Positions 1 through 8,678 are shown, counted from the stretch's first letter. The stretch: 64,000 nucleotides of DNA from Oscillospiraceae bacterium (GCA_015067435.1 SVMM01000012.1:44908-108907), one strand, 5' to 3'. Numbers and translations are program-made. Notes: generated by a model from the letters alone, not told the origin.

Positions 1-131
1 TTATGGGAGACGAGCTGCTCAGAAATCCCATTCCCGGCTACTACAACGTAAGGTTCAGCATTGAAACGGCGGAATATCTGCGCAAGGGGCACGTGCTGTT
101 CAACCGCTTCCATGTCGACAAGCTGGAATGA
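1..131 (+). CDS. 3' end of a gene cut by the window edge, unknown product
   Basis: The first 131 bases read in one frame to a TGA at 129-131 and encode about 43 residues ending GHVLFNRFHVDKLE. The start lies outside the window, or at the ATG at position 3 if this were a very short gene, which is unlikely. The tail resembles no family I can name with confidence. A sugar-binding or regulatory protein would suit the neighbours, because a two-component system with solute-binding lipoproteins follows 85 bases later on the same strand, but that is inference from position only. Confidence 0.45.
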   Translation, partial: MGDELLRNPIPGYYNVRFSIETAEYLRKGHVLFNRFHVDKLE

Positions 132-216
132 CGGTAAAACTTATCACATACGATTCGTTGACACGGCGGCGAGAGCGCCGTATGATATCATTACAGAAGC
201 GGAAAGGGGCATAGCG

Positions 217-939
217 ATGTATCGCGTATACCTTGTGGATGACGACGCGCTGATCCTCGACGAGCTGATCGAAACCGTCCCGTGGCTGGACAACGGTTTC
301 GAGGTCGCGGGCCGGCAGACCGACCCGCAGCGCGCACTGGGCGAGATCAAGGACCTCTGGCCGGACGTGATATTCTGCGACCTCAAGATGCCGGGGATGG
401 ACGGCAACGAGCTGATCGCCCGCGTGAAGGAGGCGGGGATCGGCGCGGAGTGCGTGATGCTCTCGGCGTATGACGGCTTTGAAAACGTCCGCGCGTTCTT
501 TCGCCAGTCCGGCTTCGACTACATTCTCAAGCCCGTGAACACGGAGGACATGGAGCTGCTGCTCGAGCGCCTCAACGTCCGCCTCGGCCGCTCGCATCGC
601 CCGGAGAAGCCGTCCGCGAACGCGAAGTTCAACGAGCTGATCGCCTATGTGGACGAGCATTTTGCCGAAAAGATCACGCTCGACCGGCTCTCCGAGCGCT
701 TCGGACTGAGCAAAAACTATGTCTGCGGCCTCTTCCAGCGGTATCTCAACCAATCCCTCAGCCTGTACCTCACGGACAGGCGCATGGCGTATGCGCGGGA
801 GCTGCTGGAAAGCGAAGAGACGGTTTTGCTCAAGGAGGTCTCGGCGCGCTGCGGCTATTCGGACTATCATTACTTTTTCAAGGTGTTCAAGAACCACTAC
901 GGCGTCTCGCCCAAGGAGATGCAGGAAAAGCGCGCGTAG
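217..939 (+). CDS. YesN-type response regulator with AraC DNA-binding domain
   Basis: 240 residues. A receiver domain (about 2-118) carries the acidic pocket DDD at 8-10, the phospho-acceptor Asp55 in FCDLKMPGMDG and the conserved Lys in YILKPV. An AraC-type double helix-turn-helix fills about 140-238 (FGLSKNYVCGLFQRY, then the typical CGYSDYHYFFKVFKNHYG). The reading frame is open further upstream, but the ATG at 217 is preceded by GGAAAGGGG at 201-209 and gives the usual N-terminus. The cognate kinase is almost certainly the YesM-type protein at 4654, separated from it by three other genes. YesMN pairs usually activate carbohydrate uptake or degradation genes. Confidence 0.93.
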   Translation: MYRVYLVDDDALILDELIETVPWLDNGFEVAGRQTDPQRALGEIKDLWPDVIFCDLKMPGMDGNELIARVKEAGIGAECVMLSAYDGFENVRAFFRQSGFDYILKPVNTEDMELLLERLNVRLGRSHRPEKPSANAKFNELIAYVDEHFAEKITLDRLSERFGLSKNYVCGLFQRYLNQSLSLYLTDRRMAYARELLESEETVLLKEVSARCGYSDYHYFFKVFKNHYGVSPKEMQEKRA

Positions 940-1008
940 CGCGTGACGGCAGAGGGAACCGCAAACGGCGAGAACTGCTTCATTGAAAACGACGCGGAGG
1001 ATTGACGC

Positions 1009-2130
1009 ATGAGAGCCGAAGATCTGCAAGCGGAGCGGATCGAGCCGCTGAACTGCTATGGCATCCTGACGAACGACGACGGGCAAATCATGCTGTTGCT
1101 GCCCGGCTATTTCAGGGGAGAGCCCGCGCTCGCGGAGCTTCTTTACAATGGACATGACCATGCGATCCTCGCGCGGAACGAAAACCAATGCGTCGTGTGC
1201 GACGAGCTCAACCCGCAGATACGCGAGCTGCTTTCCGGCAGCGAATACATCCTTGTGTATGAGACGGATTCCAAGCGCCGGTATGCCGCCCGGGTCACGC
1301 GGGAGAACATCGACGAGCTCGCGGCGGACGCGCTCCGGCTCCACGACTATGAGTTTTCCCACCATCCCTTCCCCGTGCTGGACGGGACGTTCCGCACAGA
1401 CGGGGCAAAATGCGACTATTGCGGGAACGAGGTCAGGATCTATTACAGGGGCATTACGGAGAAGGGACGGAAAAAAACGATCTGCCCGCGCTGTATCGAC
1501 GACATGGCGCCCGATATGGACGACGGTGACGGATTGTTCCCCGGACTGGAGGAGGCGTGCCGCGCACATTCGGGCACGCTGTTCGGCGACACGCCGCCGT
1601 ATCTCGACCACGGAAAGCCGGGCGCTCTATGGGCGGCGCACTGCGAAAAGCCGTCGATCTATCTCGGACGGCTCGACCCGCTCGACCTGATCGACGAGCT
1701 GAAAGAAGAGCTGTCGGAGACGTGGGAGCACACGTTCAACCGATTCCGGGAGGACGACCCGCGGGATATTTTCAAGGAATTTATTGAGGGGGACATGACG
1801 GCGCATCTGTTCCGCTGCGCGGTTTGCCAAAAGACGCTCGCCGTCTTCTACGAGCGGGCGGACGACTGCGGCTACGACGTCGCGCTGTCCTCGCTGTATC
1901 GCAGGGTGCAGGATACCTACGGCGATTCCTTTACGGAGACGTGGTTCCGGCTCACGCGCGGCGGCGACGGCTCCGCGCGCATCACCGAGATGGTGGGCGA
2001 CCACGGGTATCACACGGTCGAGATCGACGCGGAGGGGAACATCTTATCCGACGGCGGCTTCGAGCTCGTGCGCGAGTGGAAGGAAGACCGCCTGCGCGTC
2101 GAAATGGACTGGGAGAATTTGAAGGAGTAA
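1009..2130 (+). CDS. CbrC (UPF0167)-domain protein with extra N- and C-terminal regions
   Basis: 373 residues, cytoplasmic, no signal peptide. Residues from about 115 to 290 match the CbrC/UPF0167 pattern: HPFPVLDGTF at the start, a zinc-ribbon-like CDYCGNEV with CPRCIDDM about 20 residues on, the block LWAAHCEKPSIYLGR, and a second Cys pair in HLFRCAVCQK. The first 110 and last 80 residues fall outside that domain and I do not recognise them. The biochemical role of CbrC proteins is not settled; E. coli CbrC is linked to colicin E2 tolerance. It sits inside the YesMN/lipoprotein operon with a good GGAGG at about 996-1000, which is an unusual location. Confidence 0.75.
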   Translation: MRAEDLQAERIEPLNCYGILTNDDGQIMLLLPGYFRGEPALAELLYNGHDHAILARNENQCVVCDELNPQIRELLSGSEYILVYETDSKRRYAARVTRENIDELAADALRLHDYEFSHHPFPVLDGTFRTDGAKCDYCGNEVRIYYRGITEKGRKKTICPRCIDDMAPDMDDGDGLFPGLEEACRAHSGTLFGDTPPYLDHGKPGALWAAHCEKPSIYLGRLDPLDLIDELKEELSETWEHTFNRFREDDPRDIFKEFIEGDMTAHLFRCAVCQKTLAVFYERADDCGYDVALSSLYRRVQDTYGDSFTETWFRLTRGGDGSARITEMVGDHGYHTVEIDAEGNILSDGGFELVREWKEDRLRVEMDWENLKE

Positions 2131-2135
2131 CACGC

Positions 2136-3545
2136 GTGAGAAAGCGATTGCCGCTTGGCATACTGCTGCTGATACTGCTTTTCACGGAGGGCTGCGCCGC
2201 AACGGCGCGGCCTTTGCCGCTTCGCGTCGCCATCCCCGATTCGGAAAACGTACAGAACTTCAGGACAAATTATTATGTAAACTGGCTGGAGGAAAAGACG
2301 GGGCTCGCGCTGGAGTTTGTCACCATCCGCCAGAGCGAGGGCGCGGAGTATCTGGACGCGCTTTTTGCCTCTGACGCCGACGTGGACGCGGTCCTCTTTG
2401 GAGACGGCTTTTCGATCGGCGAGGACGAGCTGCGGCGCTACGCCGGGGCGGGAGAACTGCATGCCCGTGACAACGGGTCGTTCTACTACGCGAACTATGG
2501 CGCCGGAACGCGGAGCGGGCCCGGGCAGATCCTGTGGATCAATTGCGACTGGCTGGAGACGCTGGGGCTTGCGATCCCGCGGACGACGGACGAGCTGCGC
2601 GCGGTGCTGGAAGCCTTCCGGGACGGCGACCCGAACGGCAACGGCGTCGCCGACGAGATCCCGCTCCTGGGCGCGGTGGACGACTATGCGTATTCTCCGA
2701 CGGAGCTGCTGCTGGAGGCGTTTGTCTACAACGACCCCTACCGCTCCCGCCTTGTGCTGAGCGGCACGCGGGCGGAGTGCGTCGCCGCGGGAGACGAATT
2801 TCGCGAGGGGCTTGCGTACTGCGCGGCGCTCTGCCGCGACGGTCTGCTCGACGCGCGCGCGTATTCCTGCCGACTGTCCCAGCTCGCGGAGCTGGTGAAC
2901 AGCCCGGAAAACCTGGTGGGCGCGTTTACCACGGATTCCATCTCCAGCGTCATTTATCCGGGGAACCCGGAGATCATGGCGCGGTATATGCACGTCGCGC
3001 CGCTCACAGGGCCGCACGGCGTACAAAACGCGCTGTATGTGGAGCGCGAACCGGCGGTGGGCGCGATCATCCCCGCGCGCAGCACGCGGAAGGACGACGC
3101 GGAGCGGCTGCTGGATACGATGCTCAGCGAGGAAGCGTCGCTCATCGCGCGTTACGGCGAGCAGGGAGTGGACTGGGCGTTTTCAGACGGCTCGGATGTG
3201 AGCGTTTCCGGCGGCGTCTCCACGATCGTGACGAAAAACTATCTCTGGAACACGCCGCAGAATAAGCACCTGAGCGGTATCGGGCCGATGTGGGTGCGCG
3301 CGGAGTACCTGGAGGGCGTGACATGGAACGGCGTCAACTCCGACGCGGAGTACATCGACGCGCGGGCGCGGACGAGCTGCCGCGCGTTTCTGCCCGCGGC
3401 GCCCGGCTCCGCCGGGCGGGACGAGGCGCTCTCAGGCTTTGCCGACGGGTATATCCGTGAATTTGTCACAGGAGAACGTGACATTGGGAGTGATACGGAA
3501 TGGAACCGATTCGTAAGCGAATTGCAGCGCTTGGCGCGGCGCTGA
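2136..3545 (+). CDS. Solute-binding lipoprotein, sugar-type (family 1-like)
   Basis: 469 residues from a GTG start at 2136, chosen because GAAGGAG lies at 2121-2127 and the protein then begins with a basic N-region, a Leu-rich h-region and the lipobox TEGC. The frame is open upstream but only as a shadow of the previous gene. The mature part contains DGDPNGNGVADEIPL, the calcium-loop-like signature common in LplA/LipO-type extracellular sugar-binding lipoproteins. No ABC permease or ATPase is encoded nearby. With the YesMN kinase three genes away, it may present ligand to the sensor rather than feed a transporter; this is inference. Its end overlaps the next gene by 46 bases. Confidence 0.85.
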   Translation: MRKRLPLGILLLILLFTEGCAATARPLPLRVAIPDSENVQNFRTNYYVNWLEEKTGLALEFVTIRQSEGAEYLDALFASDADVDAVLFGDGFSIGEDELRRYAGAGELHARDNGSFYYANYGAGTRSGPGQILWINCDWLETLGLAIPRTTDELRAVLEAFRDGDPNGNGVADEIPLLGAVDDYAYSPTELLLEAFVYNDPYRSRLVLSGTRAECVAAGDEFREGLAYCAALCRDGLLDARAYSCRLSQLAELVNSPENLVGAFTTDSISSVIYPGNPEIMARYMHVAPLTGPHGVQNALYVEREPAVGAIIPARSTRKDDAERLLDTMLSEEASLIARYGEQGVDWAFSDGSDVSVSGGVSTIVTKNYLWNTPQNKHLSGIGPMWVRAEYLEGVTWNGVNSDAEYIDARARTSCRAFLPAAPGSAGRDEALSGFADGYIREFVTGERDIGSDTEWNRFVSELQRLARR

Positions 3546-4657
3546 CGCTGCTGTGCGCCGGCTGCACGGCAGCGACCAAAGCGCCGGAGGCTCCGCCGGC
3601 CGTTGACGAAACGGCATGGGAGACGCCGGAGGAGCTGTACGCAAAGGCGCTGGAGGAGGACGTGCTGATCGTTTACACGGTCTCCACGCGTGTTACGGCG
3701 ACCAAGGAGGCGTTCGAGAAGGCCTATCCGGGCCTCTGCGTGGAGGTGCGCGACCTGCGCAGCCCGGACCTCGTCGACGCGGTGGAGAAGAACCACAACG
3801 AGGGGCTTTCCGCCTGCGACGTGGTGCTTTGCAACGACAACAGCGGAGAGTTCAAGGCGCGGCTCGTGGACACGGGCATCGTCGTACCTTACCTGCCCGC
3901 GGATATCGCGGCGCACAGGAAGGGAGTGGCGGACGGCGAGGCGTCCTTCGTCTATGAAGCGGAGCTGCTTTTTTACAACGGGGACCGGTATGACGCCTGC
4001 CCCATCGACAACCTCTGGGCGCTGACGGAGGAACGCTGGGCGGGCAGAGTATACATGCCCAACCCCCTGCGCTCGTTTTCAACTTATGCCTTCTGCGGCG
4101 CGACCTTTGCCCACGGCGACGAGCTTGCCGCGGCGTACCGGGACTACGCGGGCGAGGCGCTTGCCGTGCCGGAGGGTTCCTCCGCCGCCGAGGTCTTCTG
4201 GGAGCGGGCGGCGCGGAATATCGTGTTCACCAACAGCTCCGACGAGGTGGCGGAGGCGCTGGGGAACGGCGACGCGGATTTCGGCGTCATGGTGTCGAGC
4301 AAGCTGCGCCTGCGCGGCGTCGGCTATGCGCTCGAGCCGGTCTGGCGTCTGAATCCGTTTGCGGGCTGTCGGACGTCGTTTGCCGCCATGCTTGCCGCGG
4401 ACGCAAAGAACGTCAGCTGCGCAAAGCTCTTTCTGCGCTTTCTGCTGGGCGAGGCGGACGGAACGGGCGATGGGTACAGGCCGTTCTGCACGGCGGGCAC
4501 CTGGTCGGTGCGCGACGACGTGCCGGACGGGACGGAGACGCCGCTGGAGCGCATCGACCTCATTGTGCCGGACCAGGACGAGCTGATCGCCCGCCGAGCG
4601 GAAATGGAACGCTTTTGGACGGAGACGATCCGCGCCAACGCGACAGGACAGACATGA
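3500..4657 (+). CDS. Solute-binding lipoprotein, iron/thiamine-type fold
   Basis: 385 residues with a lipoprotein signal (lipobox LCAGC near residue 22). The body reads like the ABC Fe3+/thiamine/polyamine binding family (SBP_bac_1/6-like): VLIVYTVSTRV at the mature start, a middle segment on placing net charge-rich loops, and NPFAGCRTSFAAMLA late in the protein. It starts inside the tail of the preceding lipoprotein gene and its TGA overlaps the kinase ATG at 4654, so the three are translated as a unit. No cognate permease is present. A role as the ligand-receiving partner of the sensor kinase is plausible but not shown. Confidence 0.85.
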   Translation: MEPIRKRIAALGAALTLLCAGCTAATKAPEAPPAVDETAWETPEELYAKALEEDVLIVYTVSTRVTATKEAFEKAYPGLCVEVRDLRSPDLVDAVEKNHNEGLSACDVVLCNDNSGEFKARLVDTGIVVPYLPADIAAHRKGVADGEASFVYEAELLFYNGDRYDACPIDNLWALTEERWAGRVYMPNPLRSFSTYAFCGATFAHGDELAAAYRDYAGEALAVPEGSSAAEVFWERAARNIVFTNSSDEVAEALGNGDADFGVMVSSKLRLRGVGYALEPVWRLNPFAGCRTSFAAMLAADAKNVSCAKLFLRFLLGEADGTGDGYRPFCTAGTWSVRDDVPDGTETPLERIDLIVPDQDELIARRAEMERFWTETIRANATGQT

Positions 4658-6333
4658 AAAACACCAGATTTACCAAAAACTTCATGTGGCTCATGCTCCT
4701 GCTCAGCGGGACCCTTGTGCTGCTGTGGGTCGTGTTCTACTACATCACCCTGGAGGTTACGAAGCGGAACATGATCCTGCAAGCGGAGACGAGCAGCGAG
4801 GCGATCATCGCGAGCATCGAAAACGAGCTGCTTGCCATCGACGCCACGGCGTATGACCTTGCGCACTACGACCGCGTCGAGTCCATGGCGATGGCGGAGG
4901 GCACGCGCTCGTTTTACGATTACGGCGCGGTGGCGGAGGAGCGCGGCGGCAGCATCGTCAACAACGCGCAGGCTGCCGACAACGCGGTGGTGTTCCGTGC
5001 CGACGGGCTCTTCTACCGGCTCAAGGGCACGATCCCCAACACGGCGCTCCGGCGTGTGTTCCGGCTCATTGAGAGCGCTCCGCGCTCGACCGTCGTTGTC
5101 ACGACCAACGACACCGCCTATGTCGGGCGGAGCGAAACGATCTGGCGTGAGGGCACGGCGGTGGGTTATGTGGCGCTTTTGATGGAGGAGACGCGTATCG
5201 AAAAGCTGCTGCGCGCCTATGACGACATCGACTATCTGGGCGTGGCGCTGCTTTCGGGCGACAGGCTCATATCCTCCAACCGCAATCTTCGCTTCGAGGA
5301 TATTCCGCGCATCCGGGAAAGCGCCGCCTTTACCCGTGAGAAGGACGTCGGGCTCTCGGGCTTTCGCCTGCTCGTCTACTGCGAGAGCAGCGTTTCCCGG
5401 CGGCTTTCCCGCTACTTTGCCGTTGCCATGCCGGTTACGGTCGTCATCCTCGCGCTGGTGATGGCGTTTTTCATCCGCTATCTGCGCCGCCACATGGTTA
5501 CGCCCATCAACACCGTGATCGCGCTCACAAGGGAGTCCGGCGACAAGCCGCTGCCCCACACGGGCGAGGAATACTTCGACGGCCTCGTGGATCACGTCAA
5601 CGATATGCTTTCGCGCATCGAGGACAGGGAGCGCGCGCTGTATGCGTCCGAGAGGAAGGCGCGCGAATCGGAGCTTGAGAAGGAGCGGACGCTGGTGAGC
5701 CTTCTCAAAAAGCAGATCAGCGCCCACTTCACGGTCAACACGCTCAACGTCGTGCGCGCGCTCATCAACAAGGGCGAGCGCGAGGCGGCGGCGCGCATCT
5801 GCGGCGAGCTCTCGACGCTCCTGCGCTACGCCAACGCGCCGGAGGAGTATATTTCGCTGTCGGACGAATTCTACGTTCTGCGCCAGTACGTCGGCATCAT
5901 GCAGGCACGCTATCCCGGCAAAATCCGCTTTGAGACGGACGAAGAGGACGTCCCCGAGGACGTGTTCATTCCGCGTATGCTGATCCAGCCCGTCGTGGAG
6001 AACGCCATCGTACACGGCCTCGACGGCAAGGAGGGGACGGTTTCACTTTCCGCGGAGCTTCAGGATGCGGCGGTCGTCGTCACGGTCGCGGACGACGGCA
6101 AGGGCATGACGGCGGATGAGCTTTCCCGCGTGCGCGAGAGCCTGCGGCTCACGGGCAGCGCGGAGGAGCCGGGCATCGAGCACGTCGCGCTCATCAACAT
6201 CCAGAAGCGCATTCGCGTGGTCTGCGGCGACGGCTACGGCGTGGAGCTCGACTCCGCGCCCGACGAAGGCACGCGCGTGCGCCTGCGCTTCGCGAGAGAC
6301 GTGGGCGAGGACGCCCTGCCGCGCAGGGTGTGA
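4654..6333 (+). CDS. YesM/LytS-type sensor histidine kinase
   Basis: 559 residues from the ATG at 4654, which overlaps the previous stop as ATGA. One transmembrane segment at about 8-30 and another at about 255-280 enclose an extracytoplasmic sensor region. A HAMP-like linker follows (RHMVTPINTVI), then the His_kinase domain with QISAHFTVNTLN, where His is the phospho-acceptor (family norm NPHFLYNTL), and the ATPase domain with N-box ENAIVHGL, DDGKGM and a C-terminal RVRLRF strand. It pairs with the YesN-type regulator at 217. The order regulator, CbrC-like, two binding lipoproteins, kinase suggests a three-component sensing unit. Confidence 0.92.
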   Translation: MKNTRFTKNFMWLMLLLSGTLVLLWVVFYYITLEVTKRNMILQAETSSEAIIASIENELLAIDATAYDLAHYDRVESMAMAEGTRSFYDYGAVAEERGGSIVNNAQAADNAVVFRADGLFYRLKGTIPNTALRRVFRLIESAPRSTVVVTTNDTAYVGRSETIWREGTAVGYVALLMEETRIEKLLRAYDDIDYLGVALLSGDRLISSNRNLRFEDIPRIRESAAFTREKDVGLSGFRLLVYCESSVSRRLSRYFAVAMPVTVVILALVMAFFIRYLRRHMVTPINTVIALTRESGDKPLPHTGEEYFDGLVDHVNDMLSRIEDRERALYASERKARESELEKERTLVSLLKKQISAHFTVNTLNVVRALINKGEREAAARICGELSTLLRYANAPEEYISLSDEFYVLRQYVGIMQARYPGKIRFETDEEDVPEDVFIPRMLIQPVVENAIVHGLDGKEGTVSLSAELQDAAVVVTVADDGKGMTADELSRVRESLRLTGSAEEPGIEHVALINIQKRIRVVCGDGYGVELDSAPDEGTRVRLRFARDVGEDALPRRV

Positions 6334-6337
6334 TGCT

Positions 6338-6661
6338 ATGCTTTACTTTTGGCAAATGATTCGTGACGAAAGACCGGCGGAGGATAAGAACAGAAAGAAT
6401 ATCGAAAAACACGGTATCGCATTTAAGACTGCGGCAAGAGTGTTTGAGGATGATCTCCGGCTTGAGTATCCCGATCCGGATCATAGCGAGAACGAAGAAA
6501 GATACCGCACAATTGGATTGGTTCATGATGTACTGACAGTCGTGTATTGTGATCGGGAAAACAAAGAGACGGGAGAAATGGATATAAGGATCATCTCAGC
6601 AAGGCTGGCGACGAAGCTGGAGCGGAATGCATATAATAACAATGTTATTGGACGCTATTAA
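6338..6661 (+). CDS. BrnT-family toxin
   Basis: 107 residues. The BrnT pattern is clear: DKNRKNIEKHGIAF, then an Asp-rich EERYRTIG segment, VLTVVYCDR, and the C-terminal RIISARLATKLERNAY. BrnT proteins are RNase-fold toxins paired with a small antitoxin encoded just downstream, as here. The ATG at 6338 follows the kinase stop by 4 bases. The N-terminus lacks the usual WDP-type opening (MLYFWQMIRDERPAEDKN), which could mean an altered start. Codon use is more AT-rich than the upstream kinase gene, consistent with separate acquisition. Confidence 0.85.
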   Translation: MLYFWQMIRDERPAEDKNRKNIEKHGIAFKTAARVFEDDLRLEYPDPDHSENEERYRTIGLVHDVLTVVYCDRENKETGEMDIRIISARLATKLERNAYNNNVIGRY

Positions 6662-6681
6662 ACGGTGAGGAGGCAAATGCT

Positions 6682-6897
6682 ATGGGGAAAGAGGTACGTT
6701 TTATCTTAGAGCGTGGGACCAAGCTTTCTGACGAAGAGATCGCCATGATCGAAGCGGCTCGCAATCTGCCGGAGTCTCCCGATGAGGACAATCCGCCGAT
6801 TGATCCCGTTGCAACACCGGAGCAGTACAATGCGTTGATGCGCGCCGTTGCCGAAAGGAATCGGAGGGTTGCGGGGAGACGAAGAGGCACCGCGTGA
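6682..6897 (+). CDS. Probable antitoxin partner of the BrnT toxin
   Basis: 71 residues preceded by GAGGAGG at about 6666-6672. The sequence has an N-terminal strand KEVRFILE, a helix LSDEEIAMIEAA, an acidic Pro-rich middle (SPDEDNPPIDP), and a basic Arg-rich tail. It does not show the ribbon-helix-helix of classic BrnA that I could point to, but short proteins with LSDEEIAMIEAA-like openings are commonly found directly after BrnT genes in Firmicutes. The position, 20 bases after the toxin, is the main support for the antitoxin call. Confidence 0.65.
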   Translation: MGKEVRFILERGTKLSDEEIAMIEAARNLPESPDEDNPPIDPVATPEQYNALMRAVAERNRRVAGRRRGTA

Positions 6898-6904
6898 ATA
6901 ATTC

Positions 6905-6924
6905 TGACTACTGTTTGACTACTA
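6905..6924 (+). repeat. Copy 1 of a post-gene repeat (TGACTACTGTTTGA family)
   Basis: A 20-base stretch beginning TGACTACTGTTTGA lies 7 bases after the antitoxin stop and just before a terminator. The same 14 bases recur at 63911 starting on a stop codon, and with one change at 46374. An exact 14-mer can repeat by chance in 64 kb, so only the shared placement makes it worth listing. Confidence 0.4.
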
Positions 6925-6936
6925 TTTTACGAAATA

Positions 6937-6975
6937 GGCTCCAGCCTGGCATTTGTGCAGGCTGGAGCCGTTTTC
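6937..6975 (+). terminator. Rho-independent terminator after the BrnT module
   Basis: A perfect 12-bp stem (GGCTCCAGCCTG, 6937-6948, with its complement at 6958-6969) closes a 9-base loop and is followed by GTTTTC. It ends the run of plus-strand genes that begins at 217. Confidence 0.85.
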
Positions 6976-7048
6976 AAAAGGTTTTGGATACGTTCCAACG
7001 AGTCCTGAAACCCGCATTAATCCGGCATTTTGCAGCCATGCCTGATAA

Positions 7049-7093
7049 CTCCGACTCTGAAGGTCGTGCGTTCGAATCGCATCGGGCGTACCA
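7049..7093 (+). pseudogene. 3' half of a tRNA-Arg(CCG): probable attachment-site remnant
   Basis: From the anticodon loop onward this reads as a tRNA: loop CTCCGAC with anticodon CCG at 7051-7053, stem half TCTGA, variable AGGTC, T-stem GTGCG, T-loop TTCGAAT, T-stem CGCAT, acceptor CGGGCGT, discriminator A and encoded CCA at 7091-7093. The bases before the anticodon loop do not form the matching anticodon stem, D-arm or acceptor 5' strand. A tRNA copy that begins in the anticodon loop is what a tyrosine-integrase attachment site leaves behind. A short hairpin (CCGAAA/TTTCGG, about 7102-7120) with a T-rich tail follows, as after many tRNA genes. Confidence 0.7.
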
Positions 7094-7151
7094 AAAACCC
7101 ACCGAAATATTATGTTTCGGAGGATTTTTGCGATTTTTCGGAGGCGATAAC

Positions 7152-7454
7152 GTGTCTGAAAAAATCTATACGCAGGAAGAGATCGCGGCGTGCGTCATCC
7201 CTCTGCTGCAAAAATACCACGCGGAGCGTGCGGTTTTGTTTGGCTCCTACGCACGCGGCGAAGCGACGAGGACGTCGGACGTCGATCTGGTCATCATCGG
7301 CGGAGCAGAATTTGACCCGACCGACGTTTTTTCCATTGCCGATGAATTATTTGACCGGCTTGGGAAAAATGTTGACGTATATGAGCTGCGCGAAATCAAC
7401 GAGGGCACGGATTTCTATAACGCCATCTTCTCGGAGGGGGTGCAGATCGCTTGA
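7152..7454 (+). CDS. MntA-like minimal nucleotidyltransferase (antitoxin type)
   Basis: 100 residues from a GTG at 7152 with GGAGG at 7140-7144. The nucleotidyltransferase signature is intact: GSYARGEATRTSDVDL (GS followed by DxD), preceded by a short helical region and followed by a Val/Tyr-rich strand. Stand-alone domains of this size normally pair with a HEPN protein (MntA/HepT), in which the transferase AMPylates and silences the HEPN toxin. The expected partner starts immediately after (TTGA overlap at 7451) but is cut off, leaving this gene orphaned. Confidence 0.8.
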   Translation: MSEKIYTQEEIAACVIPLLQKYHAERAVLFGSYARGEATRTSDVDLVIIGGAEFDPTDVFSIADELFDRLGKNVDVYELREINEGTDFYNAIFSEGVQIA

Positions 7455-8678
7455 AATATTCCGATGAGCAAAGGCTTGCAAGACCAACGTCCCGAAAAAG
7501 GAGACCAGCAGGGAACGCACCGGACGGTCGAGCGCGGTGAAGTATGAGGAAAAGCACATGTCGATCCAGCCTGCAGGGTAGGAGAACGAGAAGAGCCGGA
7601 TCGCGGTCTTGCTGACGGCGGCAAGCTCCGTATCTCCCGGTTTGATGAAAATCGACGCAACGGACGGCCCGGCGAGCAGCATGAACAGGAACGCAGCGAC
7701 CGCCGTGATGACCGTGGCGATGAGGACGCGGCTGAAGATCGCCTTCATGCGCTCAATCATCCCCGCGCCATAGCAGTAGCTGATTGCGGGCTGGAGCGAA
7801 TCGCAGATGCCGAAGTTGAGCATGCCGATGATGCTGTCCACATACATGACGATGGAAAACGCAGCCACCGCGGTCGTACCGCCGTGCTTGAGTAAAAACA
7901 GATTGTAGACGACGCTCATGATGGACATGGCGATGCTGCTGAAAAACTCGCTGGAACCGTTGGCGGCGATGCGGAAGAACCGCGCGGCGGGAATGCCCTC
8001 GCGCGTGTAGTAGAGATCCATGCGCTTCCCCATAAACAGCAGCAGCGTTATGACGGAGCCGAGGGCAATAGAGACGCAACTGGCCACCGCCGCCGCTCTC
8101 ACACCCCGATGCAGCACGGCAATGAGGACGAAGTCCAGCACGACGTTGAGCCCCTGCGTTACGACGCCGATCCACATGCTGAGCTTCTGCCTGCCGCACA
8201 CGCGCAGATAATTGTCGGTGGCAAAATAGATGGGGATCAGCGGCCCGAACAGCGCGTAAACGCGTAAATACTCGACGCTGAATTGAATCGCGGTTTCGCT
8301 TGCGCCGGGGGCAAGCAGCGTGATGAACGGTTTTGCAAAGAAGAAGCCGAGCAAACCGAGTACGCAGGAGAGCAGCAGAATGAACTTTACCGAGAAGGAA
8401 AAGACCCGCGACGCCTCCTCCCGCCCCCGTTCGCCGAGCAGCATGGAGATGTTGACGCTCGCGCCGGTGGCAATCATGTTGGAAAGCGCCTCGACGATCA
8501 TGATGACCGGCATGATGAGGTTGATCGCGGCAAGCGCGTCCTCACCGAGAAAGCGGCCGACAAAGAGCCCGTCGACCACGGAGTAGAGCGCGCCGAACAC
8601 GGATGTGACCACTGCGGGCACGGCGCATCGGAAAAACAGCTTCGTCGGCGGAAGCTGCGCGAAGATTTCGGAATCCAT
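7347..8678 (-). pseudogene. MATE-family efflux transporter missing its C-terminal end
   Basis: The protein starts at 8678 (TCCGGAGG just upstream) and reads as a MATE pump: MDSEIFAQLPPTKLFF, then about eleven membrane segments, with PTKLFFRCAVPAVVTS and GRFLGEDALAA typical of the family. About 400 residues are MATE-like; after FFGTLVL (near 7480) the frame runs on for about 40 residues that are only the antisense of the nucleotidyltransferase and HepT genes, to a stop at 7347. MATE proteins are usually 440-460 residues, so about 50 residues, including the last helix or two, are lost. Whether it still works is unknown. Confidence 0.75.
7451..7540 (+). pseudogene. Truncated start of a HepT-type HEPN gene
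   Basis: A TTG at 7451 overlaps the transferase stop and begins LKYSDEQRLA, the typical opening of HepT proteins that follow MntA. After about 10 codons the frame continues only as the antisense of the MATE gene and stops at 7538-7540. A deletion or rearrangement therefore removed all but the first codons. Confidence 0.55.

Noticed and set aside
7049..7093. A complete functional tRNA gene
   Set aside because: The 5' acceptor strand, D-arm and 5' half of the anticodon stem are not present upstream.
6894..7454. 186-codon frame for the nucleotidyltransferase starting at 6894
   Set aside because: The first 86 codons cross a terminator and the tRNA fragment; the GTG at 7152 has GGAGG and gives a normal-length protein.
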